64,000 bases of DNA from Opisthorchis felineus (taxonomy: Eukaryota; Platyhelminthes; Trematoda; Opisthorchiida; Opisthorchiidae): contig SJOL01007418.1 of the NCBI GenBank assembly GCA_004794785.1, positions 389,970 to 453,969 on the forward strand, written 5' to 3'. The notes under the pieces were generated by a model. That model was not told the origin of the DNA and ran no database searches. It saw nothing but the letters and a program-made list of their open reading frames with translations. Made by a program: the position numbers and the translations under genes. Below, in pieces: positions 1 through 13,010 of the stretch. The first letter of the stretch is position 1. Each line of letters starts with the position of its first letter.

Positions 1-2600
1 GACCATAAACCCCAACTTCATTCGGAATCCACGTGAATCCTACGTGTTAAGTTCGTAGTCACTCGCTGCTAGTGACTATTCACGTTGAATGTGATGCTTT
101 CAATATGCTTTACTTCTCTTGTTGCTTTTCACTTTTCCTATCAAACGTGACCAATAGATAGCCTTGTTTACTCAAAGCTTCCGAGCGATGTAGTAGAACG
201 TCAGTTTTCCTTAATTTTTCTAAGTTCCGCTTTCAGTGCTTGGTCAGTGATTGTTAGTGTGAGGAGATATGAAAATTTTACAGTGGAGGCTACGTCCTTT
301 AAGTGAAGCCCATTTATGCTGGAAAGTCGAGAAGCACTGTACAGATATTTTATCCTTATTGAAAATCATAAGCAGTTCGCATCTCATGAATATCTGGGAT
401 GATCTAAGCCCCCTGATACCCCTGCTAGTAGTTTGAACACTTGGTCGTTCTGCCTCAAGCAACTGACCAGCTGTGCGACTAGCTCGTACTTAAACAGGAT
501 ACAGCCCCATTCAGAGAACTGTTCAACGCGTGACCACGTTATGTCGGTTGAGAGATTAGAAGTTGAGTGATGCTATATCCTAGTTAAGCGCTACTCAACC
601 ACACTGCTGACCCAATAGCCTGGAGGTTGCGGGCTGATGATGATCTCCAATAAGGACGAAACAGCCGTACAGTGCTTTCCTGTTTTCAGCATAGGTTATC
701 TGAACATATAGGACAAAATCTCCATATTTCCATTGCTTGTGACACTAGATACAACGAATCGTGAGAAGTTTGGTGGACATACTCGGGAGTCATTATTCTG
801 AACGTGATGTGATGTGCCACAATAAGCAACGCAACAAGAGGTATGGTCTGATAGTTGCCTGCAACTCAAAGCTTCGTACTTGGTTTTAGTCGTCCTCTAC
901 TCAGGCTAGATTGACTGTAAAGACAAACCAGTACCTCATGTGGTCCTGATTAGCCCATTTCTCTGCTAGTTATGGCAGAGTTTTCGTATTCTGGATGGGG
1001 TAGCCTGAGCCCTGAGTACACTATTTTTCCAAAAGCGAGCAGTACTGCAATAATACTATAGCGATGGCAACACTCTTCTGTGAGCCCTATAAGAAATCAG
1101 TCACCATTCAGGAACACTGGATTTTATTCTCTTATTATGTCTGACAAACATCTTGCGGTGGGAGCAACGTACAATGACCGGCACAAGCATACGAATGAAC
1201 ACACAGGGAAGATGGTAGTAGGGCTTCCAACTAGAATCTCGTTCTAGGTACCGAAAATCAAGCAAAGCTTAGCGGCCATATACATCATATCACAATAATG
1301 TCTTGCCCTTCAGTCAAGTAGCTCAGAAAATGTGTTCCGTTTAAATCCTACGTTAATATAGATACAATTTTTCATGGACCAAGTGGTGTTTAGAATTAGC
1401 GTCGTACACTGCATAGTTTTCAGTAGGAAGCGTTATCCATATCCTTTCTGCCTAAGCATGTGTTCTTGGTTCCTCTTGTAAGCAGTCGGGCGTACATATT
1501 TTGATTGCCCTCGAATTCCGCCTTTGTTGGAACGAAACAAATGTACCAAGTGGACTTTACGTTGCATGGTACGACTGGCATCACTTATTAATGTAAGCGC
1601 CTGGGGGATGTAGGTCGAATGTAAATTCGAGAATGAACTTGAAACTAGTGTGAACTGACTTGAAACCGGTGTCACACGTTGGCCGGGTTGATATTATCGT
1701 CTAAGTAGCGACCACACGATTTACAGGTTACGAAGTTCACGTTTGTTTTGTTCGGACAAATCAAAAAGCTTTTCAGAGTGAGGGTAATGATAACAACAGC
1801 TGAAGGAGAAATCGTTTGTAGGGAAGCTCTCTCGAAGTATTTACGTAACCAAAGCCTGAATACCTTTCGATGGGCACACACACAACGGAAGATTTCTGGT
1901 CCGTCACATAGACAGTGTTTATCGGAAAGCTGTTGTGTATCATTATTCGAAACCATGTTCCATTAGCCATTCGCTTTCTGCGCATTACAAAAATATTCTT
2001 CGAAAGAGAGTACCTACTGACTGTGACAACTTTCTTCGGAAGGACATTTCCTCTTGTGAGACTGTTTGACTGTAGTGCATGATACACACTAAGTTTCCAT
2101 TGAGATGCGACCATGTTTTTGGCGCAATCGAAGTCTCTTGTTTCTTTGAAATCGATTACCGGACAAAATAGGTATGCTGAAGAGGACACCAAACTTATTT
2201 TTTTGTCAGTAACTGGTTCAGGAATGGGCAGAAAATAAGTGCAGCTACTCATTAAACAGTAAACCTCCCATAGCAGTCAAGCCTTTACAGCGACCACTTA
2301 CAGACGGTCTCATCAAATTCCTGTCGTGACTCAAACAGATCGATTGCCCGCGTCTTTGCTCAGTTCAGTTCAGTTTGCTTCCACAATCGTGAGCGATGTA
2401 CTTAGGTATGGTGGTTCGGGTCGCCGACTCTTATTGAAGCGGGTAGTATAAAATAAGGTGGGAACAGAAAAGTGTTTTGAAACACACAGTAAAGTCGAAA
2501 TGCGTAACATTGCCATGTAAGTACCTCCAAATACTTATCTGGTGGATGTTTGATGCCCCAAACACGCGGTAACTTTTTTAATTCTCCGGGTCATGTGTCT
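1..2600. other. no gene recognised
   Basis: Apart from the hammerhead-like motif nothing is assigned. A 159-codon open frame (1773-2252, -) has no recognisable domain. Confidence 0.5.
588..670 (+). ncRNA. decayed hammerhead-ribozyme-like motif
   Basis: CTGATGA at 634-640 and GAAAC at 658-662 enclose CTCC-AATAA-GGA, close to the schistosome hammerhead layout (core, short GUCC/GGAC helix II, GAAAC). Helix III can be formed by GCTG (606-609) and CAGC (662-665). Helix I is CC/GG with a poor extension. The expected U before the cleavage site is A (610), and helix II carries extra bases, so it is probably inactive. Confidence 0.4.
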
Positions 2601-2619
2601 CCCAATATGAGGTATCTTC

Positions 2620-4450
2620 CACTCGGAACCTTCCTCAGTGAACGGGGCACAGTGAGGTGGCCGGTCACCTGGCACACGGAGTACATGGTCAGGCTAGCGC
2701 GTTTGGTGTAGCCGAATAAGCTCATCAACCGGGCAAGTAGGTGGATTGTTGCGAAAACCTATTCATTGCACTTCAGCGTTGTTAATTTTATGTCCCGGTG
2801 ATGCATGTACGGTGCTCCCAAGACGCGGCTGGTCAAAGGCAAGCGGTTTTCTCTTGTCTTCAACACATGGCGACCAGACTTCACAACCATAAAGCAGTAC
2901 TGAACGCGCTGCCGACTTGTGGACCCTGTCTTTTACGGATAGGTTAATGTCACGTCCACCCCAGAGGTGTCTAAGTTGAAAGAAAGCAGAACATGATTAT
3001 AGCACTTGCTTCCTCTACAATGCCGCCATTCAACGTGATGCAACTGCCTAGGTAAGTGAATTTGTCCAATATCTCCATTGGTTGTTATGCCACGACCAGC
3101 TTTGTAATAGCACTTTCAGTTTGAAGGTGCAGAGTGTACACCAAAACGCGTGGTGACATTAATAAGACTATCTAGCGTGTTTTATATCTGGATGAGGTAG
3201 TGCGATATCGTCCGCAAACTCCAGGTTTCTACGGTCTTCACCTTGTAGAAGCTTCGCAGTGGTCGTTCCCTCGATAAACAAGTACCCTACTAAGATAAAA
3301 AGTAAATTGACAAAAGGACAGTCCTACACTACGTTTGGTGATTCACTCAAGAGAATAAACTTTTACGCGCCAACGGGTGTTGGCTTATAAGGATTGGAGA
3401 AGTGCGACGAAAATATTCTGTGCACAGCTGAAGGGAAGTCATCGCCACAAAGCAGCGTGCTCAACTAAGTCTAACGCTGCGTTTAGGCCTCAGAAGACAT
3501 CAACTATTGGTCTTCTGTATGTGTGGTGGCGTTCGAGAAGTTGCATTAAGGTAAAGATGCTGTCAATCCATCCACAACCCGGAGGAATCCCTGTTTGATT
3601 TTCTGTATTCTTCCGCTCACGAATACGAGTAAACCTGCACACGATGATACCTTTGACTAGCATATAAATGATGGTAACCAAAGTGATACTCTGATGATTC
3701 TCACATTCAGATCTAACACCCTTTTTTAGACAAGAACGACATCAGGTATCTGTCATCCCTCTAGCACGAGTTTTGTTTCAGACTTAACGAGTTCTTTTTC
3801 TCCATCCTTAAAGGAGGCAGGTGAAAGACAGTCAGAACTGGGAGCTGTTCTTCGGATGGAAAGTTTGGTTTCGTTTTTGAATTTATCTTCTGTTGAGACC
3901 GAAAAGTTCACGTCCCATTGTAAAGCTGTTGGAGCATTCAATGTTATTCTGGGCATTTCAGAGCAGCTAAATAATTAATCGACTTGCTCCGCCCACAAAA
4001 GTATACAGCAGGACTCACAATAGACTTTTGAGTCGTCTTTGTCTCCAATAGCTTCACTGACTGGCCGCGTCCTCAGCCCGGTGATACCGGTAGGTTGGAA
4101 AAGTGTTCAGTTGTTTTCAGTGGTCACCGCCAGTTCCATTTATTGAGCTTTCCGTAGCCAACACATCTCTCAGTCATTCTTGTGACCGCGGTTCAGGCAA
4201 TGTTTCATAGATTTCGTTGAATCATATTGTCGTCCCGATGGGACCCCTTCCTCGCTCTGTCAGGTGCATGAACCGCTGTGAGATCCAACTTGAATTGGGC
4301 CATGACCTCGCATTCGGAAGAACACGACAAAACGTCGAATTCGTGACATTTCAGAGTGGTCTCATTAGCTGCTAGGAAACAAGATGCAACGGTGACACGA
4401 ATCATGACATGATCTGATCCCGTACGTGTTTCTAGAGCAACGACCATCTT
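2620..4450 (-). mobile_element. LINE copy A1, broken
   Basis: Minus-strand reading gives, in order, the end of the endonuclease (GSDHVMIRVTVASCFLA, 4205-4447), then RT segment SIFTLMQLLERHHTYRRP (about 3490-3600), a YADD-like box FADDIALPHPDIK (about 3180-3220), and the 3' coding end RSVLLYGCEVWSPCVEDKRK, DELIRLHQTR and DHVLRVPGDRPP (2620-3000). These are collinear with the trematode non-LTR family seen at 10.7 kb. Frameshifts and stops throughout; a dead copy. Confidence 0.8.
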
Positions 4451-7186
4451 GAACCAGATCGCAATCTATGGCTAATTGCTATGTGGTAAGTCTGAGCGCT
4501 CGGTTGTTTGTGGTTTGGAGAGCACCAGTTAAGGAGATGCTCACATCTATGCTGAAAGTTGGTGTATGCAGGCAACTAGCCACCAACGCGCATTTTGAAA
4601 TGTTTTACCCAACTTCAAGGGAATGCGAAATTTTAGCTTGTTGTTTACTTGTATAAGCTTTGAGCCATTTGGATAACGATAGACAACTCATCTAGGTATC
4701 AGTATCTTCGTAGCTTCATTGGTTGTAGTTGTGAAGCAGTGTAATGGTCAATTAAAGACTTGAATTAACAACCTCATCTTCCTCCATTAGTTCCCCTCAA
4801 CCAGACCGACGAGGTTGAAACGGCTCATGATGGTCTTTTTGATGGCCTACTCTCGTTTCATCTCAAAATTTCTTACTGCGTGTAGATTACTTCATTTGGG
4901 CTGGACGAGATGCATTGCAATAATTATGCAACAAATCAGTGACATCGTATAAGCATTTTACACACCAGGATCCCAGTGTGGATTGCTTAAATCTGTATGC
5001 TGATGTGCAAAAGCAGAAAGAATAGCTATATGGAGTCCTGTCAGTTCCTGATAACAGGGAATGAACACCCATTCATTTGTCATTCAAGCACGCTAAGGAC
5101 CAGGGTGAGTGATTCTGTAAACAAAATAGGCACTTACCTCTTTACTGGAATATCTAGTTCACGCTTCTAACAGGCGAATATATTCCAGGTAGATACAGAC
5201 AACTATGCTTTGAATGGATTAATTGGATTCATTGTGGTTTATAGTTGGAGCTGATAGACAAACACATAACGGTTCGCTGCATTCAGTTCAGTTGCCATAA
5301 TGTGAAAGTTTTCAATAATCGATCTCTATTGTGAGATCGGTGTCTTTCAGAAGATTTCACATTCTCCATGAGCTTTCGGCCTCTGATGAAATCACTGTGA
5401 CGTGACATCCCTCATGAGAACTGTAAGGGAGATAATCTCAGGGGTGATTTCATCTGTAAAGTTGTGAATTTTTCATAAGGTCTGTAGCCCAAGTGACAAA
5501 CATCTGTTAGACAGAACTTTACAGAATCGGTCCATGGGGCGCTTTGTCAAATACATTTCCGAAGTCCATAATATGAGATTTTTCCCACGTTGACAGAGTT
5601 CAGTAATGTTTCCTTGATCTGCAGTTTGGAAACAACTGAGATGCCATTATCAGGCTGATCCCTGTGAGATTTTTCTTGGACCGAAATGATCCCGTTTTCT
5701 CATGCTCGTGGACCCCATGGTGCTCTTCTATATGAACTGTCTTTTTTTGAGTCCTTCGTCATTTGTGCGTCTATTCATGTTTGGCAAGGCCCGTAGAGAT
5801 GACAGGCGAGACTCAAGCAAGGGGTTCTGATAATCCAGGCTTGCTCCAATACGATGTTCGTTGGTGTGTATTTCAATGTTGTCCGGGAGTGCAACTACCT
5901 GGTTATTGACCGGTTCCGCTATGGATGTGGATTAGCTCCTAAACATCATTTGATTCTTTCAGGGTTTCGAGAGATCTAAGCATGGACGATGCTTCAATCA
6001 AGCTCGTATCATGTTAGTCGAACAGTACAAGGTCACTGGAAGTGAAAACTGCGGAGAAGAGGGTAGTTTACTCTGTGCGTGATTGGAAATACTGAAGTTA
6101 TTGATCGACGCGTCTGAATGCGTCACGAGATACATTCGATCAACACATGACTGGTACCGTTTATTGTTGGGTGATTTAAACTCTGATGAAAAGTGTTGTC
6201 TGAAAGAAACAACCAAGAATTGGATGATTTAGACGACGGTAAATGGAGATGAAGTGACGAGCAAAACAGGTCAGCTGACCTACGGATACACACTTGTGGA
6301 TTGCAACAAGGCAAGTTACAGTCTTCGTCTTCAAGTAGGTGTTTAGAAAACCGGCAGCGATAACCGACAACGGCGGTCATCGGTCCTGTTTCAGGGTTGA
6401 CTTATTCCTGGAAAACGGAAGCACAGCTAATATAGCTAACATTCTGAACTAACCCCTTTGAAACTTGAACGTAGAGTTGAGCGTAGAGTTATCCTGGATC
6501 TGGCCAGAGCATGCTCCATCCGACATACTTTCCAGTAAGTAGAACAAGGAATCAAAGGTCAGTCATTTTGGAAGCGTAAAATAAAGTACTGCATTTAAAC
6601 GTGAGTAGCGGTTTTGTTTTTGCGTCATATTCTACTATGGAAGCGAAGAGCGGTATTGAAATTAGCTATTCTATTTCATCAACAATTCGCCTATTTTCGG
6701 TGGAAAAAAGGTGCAACTGTCCTTCATCTCGATAGTTTAAAAGCTATCGAGCTTTCATTACTGATTGAAAAATCGTTCCCTTATGGGTGGAATAGCGTTG
6801 AATGTACTTTCCAGAAAGACTGCAATGTTTCGTAGATCAGAATACTATGAATTTATCACGGCAAAAAAGACGGACCAGCTTTTCTACCGTTGATTATACT
6901 TTAGTGGGCATTTACGGCACGTGGCGACTGCGATCGCGCGTCTAGGTGTAGTTTATAAATTCCAGATTTTCCGTACTAGTTCCTCCGGATTAATGAACCA
7001 TTCAATGAAAACGGTAGGAGATATTCTTCAAAATAAATCTCCAAATCGAACAATGTAGGGACGAATGAGTTAATAATTGGTACGTTCAGATGTGACCAAA
7101 CTTCAGCTAACAAATTTTCTAAAGCCTAATTTGTCAATCCCAACAGGTCGTCCTGAATACTGTTCCAGGAAGTCCACAGCTCCACA
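4451..7186. other. intergenic, little recognised
   Basis: Outside the CR1-like scrap nothing is recognisable. A 5' UTR or promoter for the gene at 7187 is presumably near 6.9-7.19 kb, but no clear TATA box was seen. Confidence 0.4.
5270..5700 (-). mobile_element. CR1-like reverse transcriptase remnant
   Basis: Minus strand reads MDFGNVFDKAPHGPIL (near 5530-5580), resembling the CR1-type RT motif D-F-S-x-A-F-D-x-V-P-H, with VLSNRCLSLGLQ in a second frame. Only a fragment, frameshifted. Confidence 0.5.
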
Positions 7187-8317
7187 ATGTTAGCTAGAAG
7201 GCGGGCCGTTGTAGTGATATTCCTGCTTTTGATCACCTCATACCTACTGTACAAAGCATCTGTAAAGTTTGGCAGAGTGGCTACAGGGTCCAAGACAAAC
7301 ATGATGCTCGGTGAGTTGTATTTGCCCGAGGGTCTGGACGTACACCTATTCAGAGCAACGCCGATAATGAAGCAGTCAGTTAAATCCAAACTTCCAAGGC
7401 TGGACACTTTGGCATGGCCGGACGGGACACTTTCTTCATTCCCGACAGCACAACAAATTCAGAATAACAGTATTCTAACGAAACCTGGTCCATTTCAGCC
7501 GGTATTAAGCTACGATGAAAGACTGCTATTCCAGAAACTGTTGAAAACAGTTGCGGACATTTTGTTTCACAATGGATTTGGGGATCGTTTTATGCTTTCA
7601 GCAGATGCAGTATTGGGCTCATTCCGTCACCATGATATAGTACCTTGGGCCGACCACTCCGGGTTTCTAGTTGACGTGACCATACGGGTTAAAGTGCGAA
7701 GCTTGCTGAGAACATTAAGCCCGGAAATTCTACTGCATCAGACTCCAACGCAGGATATCGTCTTCGCAAAAACGACGGAGTCGTCAGAAAACCACATGGA
7801 CCTGCAGCAGAGCCGCTTCACTACGTTACAAGAATACGGATGGCCTCATATACATATTGAATACTTCGAAATGAACGGAACGCATATCACCAGTATCAAA
7901 CAAGCTCGTCCACCACGATATGCTTGGCCATATGACGTGGTCTTCCCGCTTTACCTCCGTCCATTCGGTTCCGATTGGTTCCCGGCACCGAGGAACCCAA
8001 AAGAATTCTTACGATGGCGTTATGGTTCTGTGGATTTATGTGAGACACAATCCAAATCGCATATTATGGAAAGACTGCTTCCGCTGGAAATGATACCCTG
8101 TAGCGATCTTGGCGAGCGATACGCATTTGTGGAACACAGGGTTTGTGGGCCAGGTGTTCAGGTAGCTTCGAATGACGAGATGATGTTAGGAGAGGAGCGC
8201 TTGATGCGTCGTATAGCGAAGGACACATTCGACACCATCCATCAGATTTGTTTGGCTGCACCTGTTGAAAGTATAAAATGCGATATGTACACACTCCGAT
8301 GTGCGGACCCGTACTGA
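7187..8317 (+). CDS. LicD/fukutin-like Golgi-type membrane protein
   Basis: Single uninterrupted frame of 376 codons. Residues 7-22 form one hydrophobic segment after an Arg-rich start (MLARRR), which predicts a type II membrane protein with a lumenal catalytic domain. The lumenal part matches the LicD/fukutin pattern: an approach helix (YDERLLFQKLLKTV, 109-122), then SADAVLGSFRHHDIVPW (138-154), then WPHIHIEYF (219-227), VVFPLYLRPF (251-260) and PAPRNPKEFLRWRYG (266-280). Family members transfer phosphorylated groups to glycans in the secretory pathway; the substrate here is unknown. The acidic run that normally follows IPW (D-D-D-x-D) reads A-D-H-S-G-F-L-V-D, so activity may be altered or lost. 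N-glycosylation sequons occur at N93 and N230. The ATG at 7187 is favoured because it starts the anchor. The gene is intronless, unlike its neighbour, so it may be a retrocopy. Family call fairly sure, function uncertain. Confidence 0.82.
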   Translation: MLARRRAVVVIFLLLITSYLLYKASVKFGRVATGSKTNMMLGELYLPEGLDVHLFRATPIMKQSVKSKLPRLDTLAWPDGTLSSFPTAQQIQNNSILTKPGPFQPVLSYDERLLFQKLLKTVADILFHNGFGDRFMLSADAVLGSFRHHDIVPWADHSGFLVDVTIRVKVRSLLRTLSPEILLHQTPTQDIVFAKTTESSENHMDLQQSRFTTLQEYGWPHIHIEYFEMNGTHITSIKQARPPRYAWPYDVVFPLYLRPFGSDWFPAPRNPKEFLRWRYGSVDLCETQSKSHIMERLLPLEMIPCSDLGERYAFVEHRVCGPGVQVASNDEMMLGEERLMRRIAKDTFDTIHQICLAAPVESIKCDMYTLRCADPY

Positions 8318-8414
8318 ACACACACACACACGTGTCCTTGAGAGAACTTCATTGTCTGTTACGCACTTTGATTACTTCTGTACTTGTATATGTTTTGAAT
8401 CGAAATAAGTGAAT

Positions 8415-8520
8415 TCGAAGGTAGTGAAATACACTCCATTGCACACCAAACTGGTTTTCCCAGGAGACTCTACTGAATCCCAGCTAAATATTTCTTTCAT
8501 GGCACTCACGAGCTGAATGT
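8415..8520 (-). repeat. repeat family R1, partial copy f
   Basis: Matches the right half of the R1 copy at 31.4-31.5 kb (TACACTC..TTGCA..CCAA..TGGTTTT and GACTC..GAA(C/T)CCCAGCT) with many changes. Confidence 0.6.
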
Positions 8521-8586
8521 GCTGCACAAAGGCTGCCTCATGTTTCAGTTGGTATGATATTCGAAATATGGCAGTAAATTTTCTTG

Positions 8587-8642
8587 AAGGAAACTACTCA
8601 TAAGGTTGACTAGTTTTCAGCAACCTTGTGAGTAGTTTCCTT
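8587..8642 (+). repeat. 22-bp inverted repeat (RNA hairpin)
   Basis: AAGGAAACTACTCATAAGGT... at 8587-8608 pairs with 8621-8642 over all 22 positions, one as G-U on the + strand, across a 12-nt loop. It starts 270 nt after the LicD-like stop codon. An ATTAAA at 8645-8650 directly follows and could be the poly(A) signal. Confidence 0.8.
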
Positions 8643-8650
8643 AAATTAAA

Positions 8651-10690
8651 TTTGAAGGTACTTACCTGATACACAGGCTACCTAAACACACAGCGCCTGG
8701 TAAAGGTCGGGGGCAACTTGAGAATGGCACGCAACAGCATGAAACTGGTGGTAGAACGAGTCATCTGATTGACAATCTGGCATATCATACACAGTTATTT
8801 CTTCCTGCTTGAGCAACGTCAGCAGAACAATGTACTAATATGGGAGAAAGCTGAAAATTCTCGTACATGCATGGAACAGCCGTGGAGGAACGTCTTTGGT
8901 AAATGTTCGCTTGATCAGAACGTTAAGTCTCTTCAGAGGAAGACCTACCGAAGACATTCGTTCGCCGAATTGTGTGTCGAAAGAGTAATCACCTCAACAA
9001 CCATCAAACACTTGACATGGGAGGTCTGACCTACTTATCTTTAAGCGCGTACGTTTTCACTGAAACGAGAAATCTGACACGTGCCAGATCCGTTTAACAA
9101 ACATGTTTGTGATTTTCCAGGGTAAACTTTTAATGTCTGGCTTTTGCTGTTGACATATGGAGTGAATGAAGGAAAGTTCTACTCCCAGTAAGAAGTATAC
9201 ATCAGAAACTGTTTGATTTCACCTACAAAAGGTTTCTTAAGGCACTAGAACCTGATATGCAGATGGGCGAAATGACGAGGTTGGTGAAGAGACAGATTTC
9301 CAGAATAACATTGAGAAAAGCCATAAACAACGAGGCCAAAGAGACGGAGCACCAGCTTACAACATACTGACGTCAACCAACAGGAATGTACTGTGGTTCT
9401 TCAAGAGCGACCCAAAGGCTCTGACCAAACGCCTATTCACAGACAGTAGAACAAGGACACTGTCTTCAGGATTAGGCCGATAGATTAGCCCAACATTTTA
9501 TTGTGCAGCATATATTCACTCTAAGCAAATGCCAGGATCAGATGGAGTGGTCACCACAAAAATCATACCGTCATTAGGTGTAGGGATAATCATTTATTTG
9601 CCAGATAAATCAACTACTTTGTTCCTGATAGGTGACACCAGTTACCTATTGTGATGCACAACACCGGACTTCAATATCTAGAGTGGGAGAAACGACCTTC
9701 CTGTGTGAAAACTTCATAGTACATGCGGGAGGAAAAGCTTAAACAAACCTAGTAGCAGTACAATCTTGGGAGCGTGCCGGGTTCGTAGATATTAGGGATG
9801 ACGGTGGGGCTCGTATATGGTTACCTGTGCAAAACCTTCCGCAACGGCAGGATGAACTAACTGATCATGTCCTCATGGTCTCTCCCTGATTATGAGATAA
9901 CAAGACATACGGAGTAAATTACGACAGCAAACAAGAGTGTCGTTCCCGGTGTACACTTGGTGAATAGAACAAGTGATGTGATGGGGGGGGGGAAGTAGCT
10001 TATCATTTGAACGAATACCTGTGGTCCGGCGATCAATAACAAGAGTGACAGATCGAAAAAAGTCATGAGGTTGTGTGACAAAAAAAGATAATGAATAAAC
10101 TCAAGATACATCTCATGCCGACAGTGAAGCGTCCTTAGAGCTTGTCCGGCGATGAAGGTGATCAGGTCGACCACTAGCGCATCGGAGAGGTTTCTTGACT
10201 AGCCGTTTCAGTGGCTGCGATGAAACTACCCCATTGAATCCATTCTTGTGGGTGGCGGGTATACTCGCCGAGCCTACATTAAGCTCGGTGATTATTCGCA
10301 CCATAAGAATGTACCACAATGATGACGAAAGTGGTCTATACAAAATAGAACTTTGAATGTCTTGTCTAAAATATGACATAAGCCGTAAAAATAATCAAGG
10401 TCTCAGAGTAGGCCTCAAATTTTTCTCAGCGCACAATACTGGCCCGAGTCGATTAATCAATACTGATTCAAAGAAGCTCAGTCTACGCGGATGGTTCCTT
10501 CGTGCCATGTCCGGGAAAGAAAAGTCCAGCTCTGTTTCCTTCCTCGACTAGACGCCTGGTAACCGACGACTAGATCCTAGGCTCGTTCCAAGGTACACGA
10601 AGGTCAGCCAATAGTGTACACATTCGATCGGACAAGAACTATTTTTCTCGCATTTCGGTCAGTTCTGCCAATTGATACATCTCCGCAAAT
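8651..10690. other. intergenic, possible RT scrap
   Basis: At about 9240-9610 (+) broken frames read SKQMPGSDGVVTTKIIPSL, reminiscent of the non-LTR RT motif KAPGPDGV. A run of ten G lies at about 9983-9992. Nothing else is recognised. Confidence 0.3.
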
Positions 10691-10699
10691 TCAGATGAA

Positions 10700-13010
10700 T
10701 CGGTAAATGCAGTGGTTAGCTGGCACAGCTGACGTTGGAGTTTTGGTCGGTGACAGTGACACAGTCCCTATACATCCACTAACGTCCAGCTGTGCTGCAT
10801 TGTAGGTCCGGCGCAGCACCACGTTCGAGGTCCGTTTGAGCTCATTCATGATTCTGATCATGCCATTGTACTGGCCCGGTTACCACTTCGCTTTCCGTCA
10901 GCATTACGTGTGCAAAGGAGAGCAGCTCCGTTCATCAACTTCGACAAGTTTCAGTAGCTCAAGAGTATCGAGCTGATCTGGCTAGAAAGCTACTAGATAG
11001 GAACAGCCAACCGAATGACGAAGATTACTTGGAGGTTGAATGGAGGCGAATTAAACAAGCTATGCTCTCAGCTTTCAGAACTGTTTGTCAAGCCATCTGA
11101 ATCGACTAAATGAACACTTGATGTCGTGGAGATCGGCAGCTCTTATTGCTGCCACAAAGGTCATACCAGCAACTAGCGACTGTGATCCTTCAAACACCGG
11201 ATAATCAGGAGCTTGAAGAATGACAGAAAACGCTGGTGGATTTCGAAGGCCCGGGAGATGGAAAAGGATTTCATTGCAACCAACAGCCAAACCGTTTCAA
11301 CTGATATATCAATCCTGGAGCGCAACAAGGCACTTGGCCCGAGTGGTCTGCACCCCGCGCTCTTCAAAGAAGGTGGCGAGGTCCTGGTGAACAGTCTGAC
11401 GACCGCACTGCAGAAGATTGGAACGAAAACAGAATGCCAGCCGAATGGAGCTCCTCGACCGTCATCCCAGTCTTCAAAAAGGGAGCAAGAAGGTCATGTG
11501 AAAACAATCGTAGTATCAGCCTGTATCCGTCGCATATAAGGTGCTCACTGGCATTGTTTTGCGCAGGTTGATGGATTATCGGGAGAACGATTCGTGAGAA
11601 TCAAGTTGGGCTTCTCTCTGGTCGAGGATGCAGCGACCATATCTTCACCTTGAGACAAATTCTTGAACACCGCCCCTCCTTCAGGCGTCCCACGTTAGTC
11701 GTTTTCCTTTATCTGAAAGCTGCTTTTAACTCTGTCGATCGTCATAAACTGTGGTGGTGTCTGGCGATCAAAGGAGTTCCTTCCAAATATCCCTTATGAG
11801 GGCACTGTATGCGAACTCCTGTGGGCGCGTACGAGTATACGGCAGGCTTTCACCTGAGTTCTCCACGTCCAGCGGTGCAAGACAAGGCTGCCCTCTCTCA
11901 CCTTTCCTCTTCAACTTTGTTATTGATATGATGCTTGAAATTTCTCTGCCTGCCTCTGGAACCTCCCAATGCTCACTGAACGTTCACTCACAGATATTGA
12001 GTATGCAGACGATATTGCTCTTCATGGTTCAGATACTTCAAAAATACAAACCAACTTAAATAACCTAAATAACTCTGCCGCACTGTTTAGCATGCGCTTC
12101 GCACCTGCAGTGTGAAGTGCTGCTACGAGATTGGGTTGAATGAAACCCACACCTCAGGTTTGAAGCTGTAGCACCCTTTCGGTGCCTAACTGCCATGCCA
12201 CCAGAAGGAATCACGAGGGCTGGGATACTGCCAGGTTGCTCAAGCCTAGACAGGGGAAGTCCAGAGGCAGAGGTCGGGTTCGAACCACGGACCTTCCGCT
12301 CAGTAAATTCGCACTCTAACCACTGAGCCATCTCGCCCCCATGCATTCAGGCGAGCTAGTCGACGTGGTGGATAAATTTGTTTACCTGGGCAGTTGTATA
12401 AGTTCCGGTTGATTGGCTGGAGATGAGATTATTTCTCGGATCGGAAAGGCCAGGGCAGCTTTTGCTAACCTCCGACCCCTATGGCGCCGACGTGACGTCA
12501 GTTTGTCTGTCAAGGGCAGAGTTTACACTGTGGCGGTGCAATCTGCATCGCTTTAGTGGGTCAGAAACGTGGCCTCTACGCGCAGAAGAAATACGAAATA
12601 TGTCATTCTTTGACCATCGGTGTCTCGGAAGCACTGATCGGGTATGGTGGGAACGTCGGATTAGCAATGCTGAGGTAGGCCAGATGGTCCTAGGAAGAAG
12701 GAACTCTCCCGCGATAGATGAAGTACTCACGCTTCATAGGCTATGCTGGTTAGGACATGTACTCAGCATGCCAAAAGACCGTCTGCCTTGCAGAGTTCAT
12801 TTCGCCCAACCCTGTGTTGAGTGGAAGCAACCGAGAGGTGGATAGTGTATGACGTAACAACGAGGCATGAAAACACTAACCAGCAAGCTTCGTCGGGTCG
12901 ACAACTGCCACCTCTCTGGATGGGGATCCCGGGACTCAACTCATCAATGGTTAATAATACTGGCAGAGATGGCCCAATCGCGCAGTCAGTGGCGCTCGTG
13001 CATCAAAGCT
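10700..13010 (+). mobile_element. LINE copy A2 with nested SINE
   Basis: Most complete copy of the family. In order: endonuclease end SDHAIVLARLPLRFPSAL (near 10855), RT start ERNKALGPSGLHPALFKEGG (11318), [59 protein letters not shown] and PLSPFLFNFVIDMM (about 11830-11940), catalytic box EYADDIALHGSD (12000-12040), [12 protein letters not shown] (12363-12400), and the C-terminal SFFDHRCLGSTDRVWW and TLHRLCWLGHVLSMP to about 12840, with a related tail to 13010. Stops and frameshifts make it non-functional. The SINE at 12162-12340 splits the coding region between the YADD box and VDKFVYLG. Confidence 0.88.
12162..12340 (-). mobile_element. tRNA-derived SINE copy S1
   Basis: Head GGCGAGATGGCTCAGTGG carries an A box; GGTTCGAACCC is a B box. 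Followed by the shared body and the tail GGCACCGAAAGGGTGC. Inserted in LINE A2. No clean target duplication seen. Confidence 0.88.
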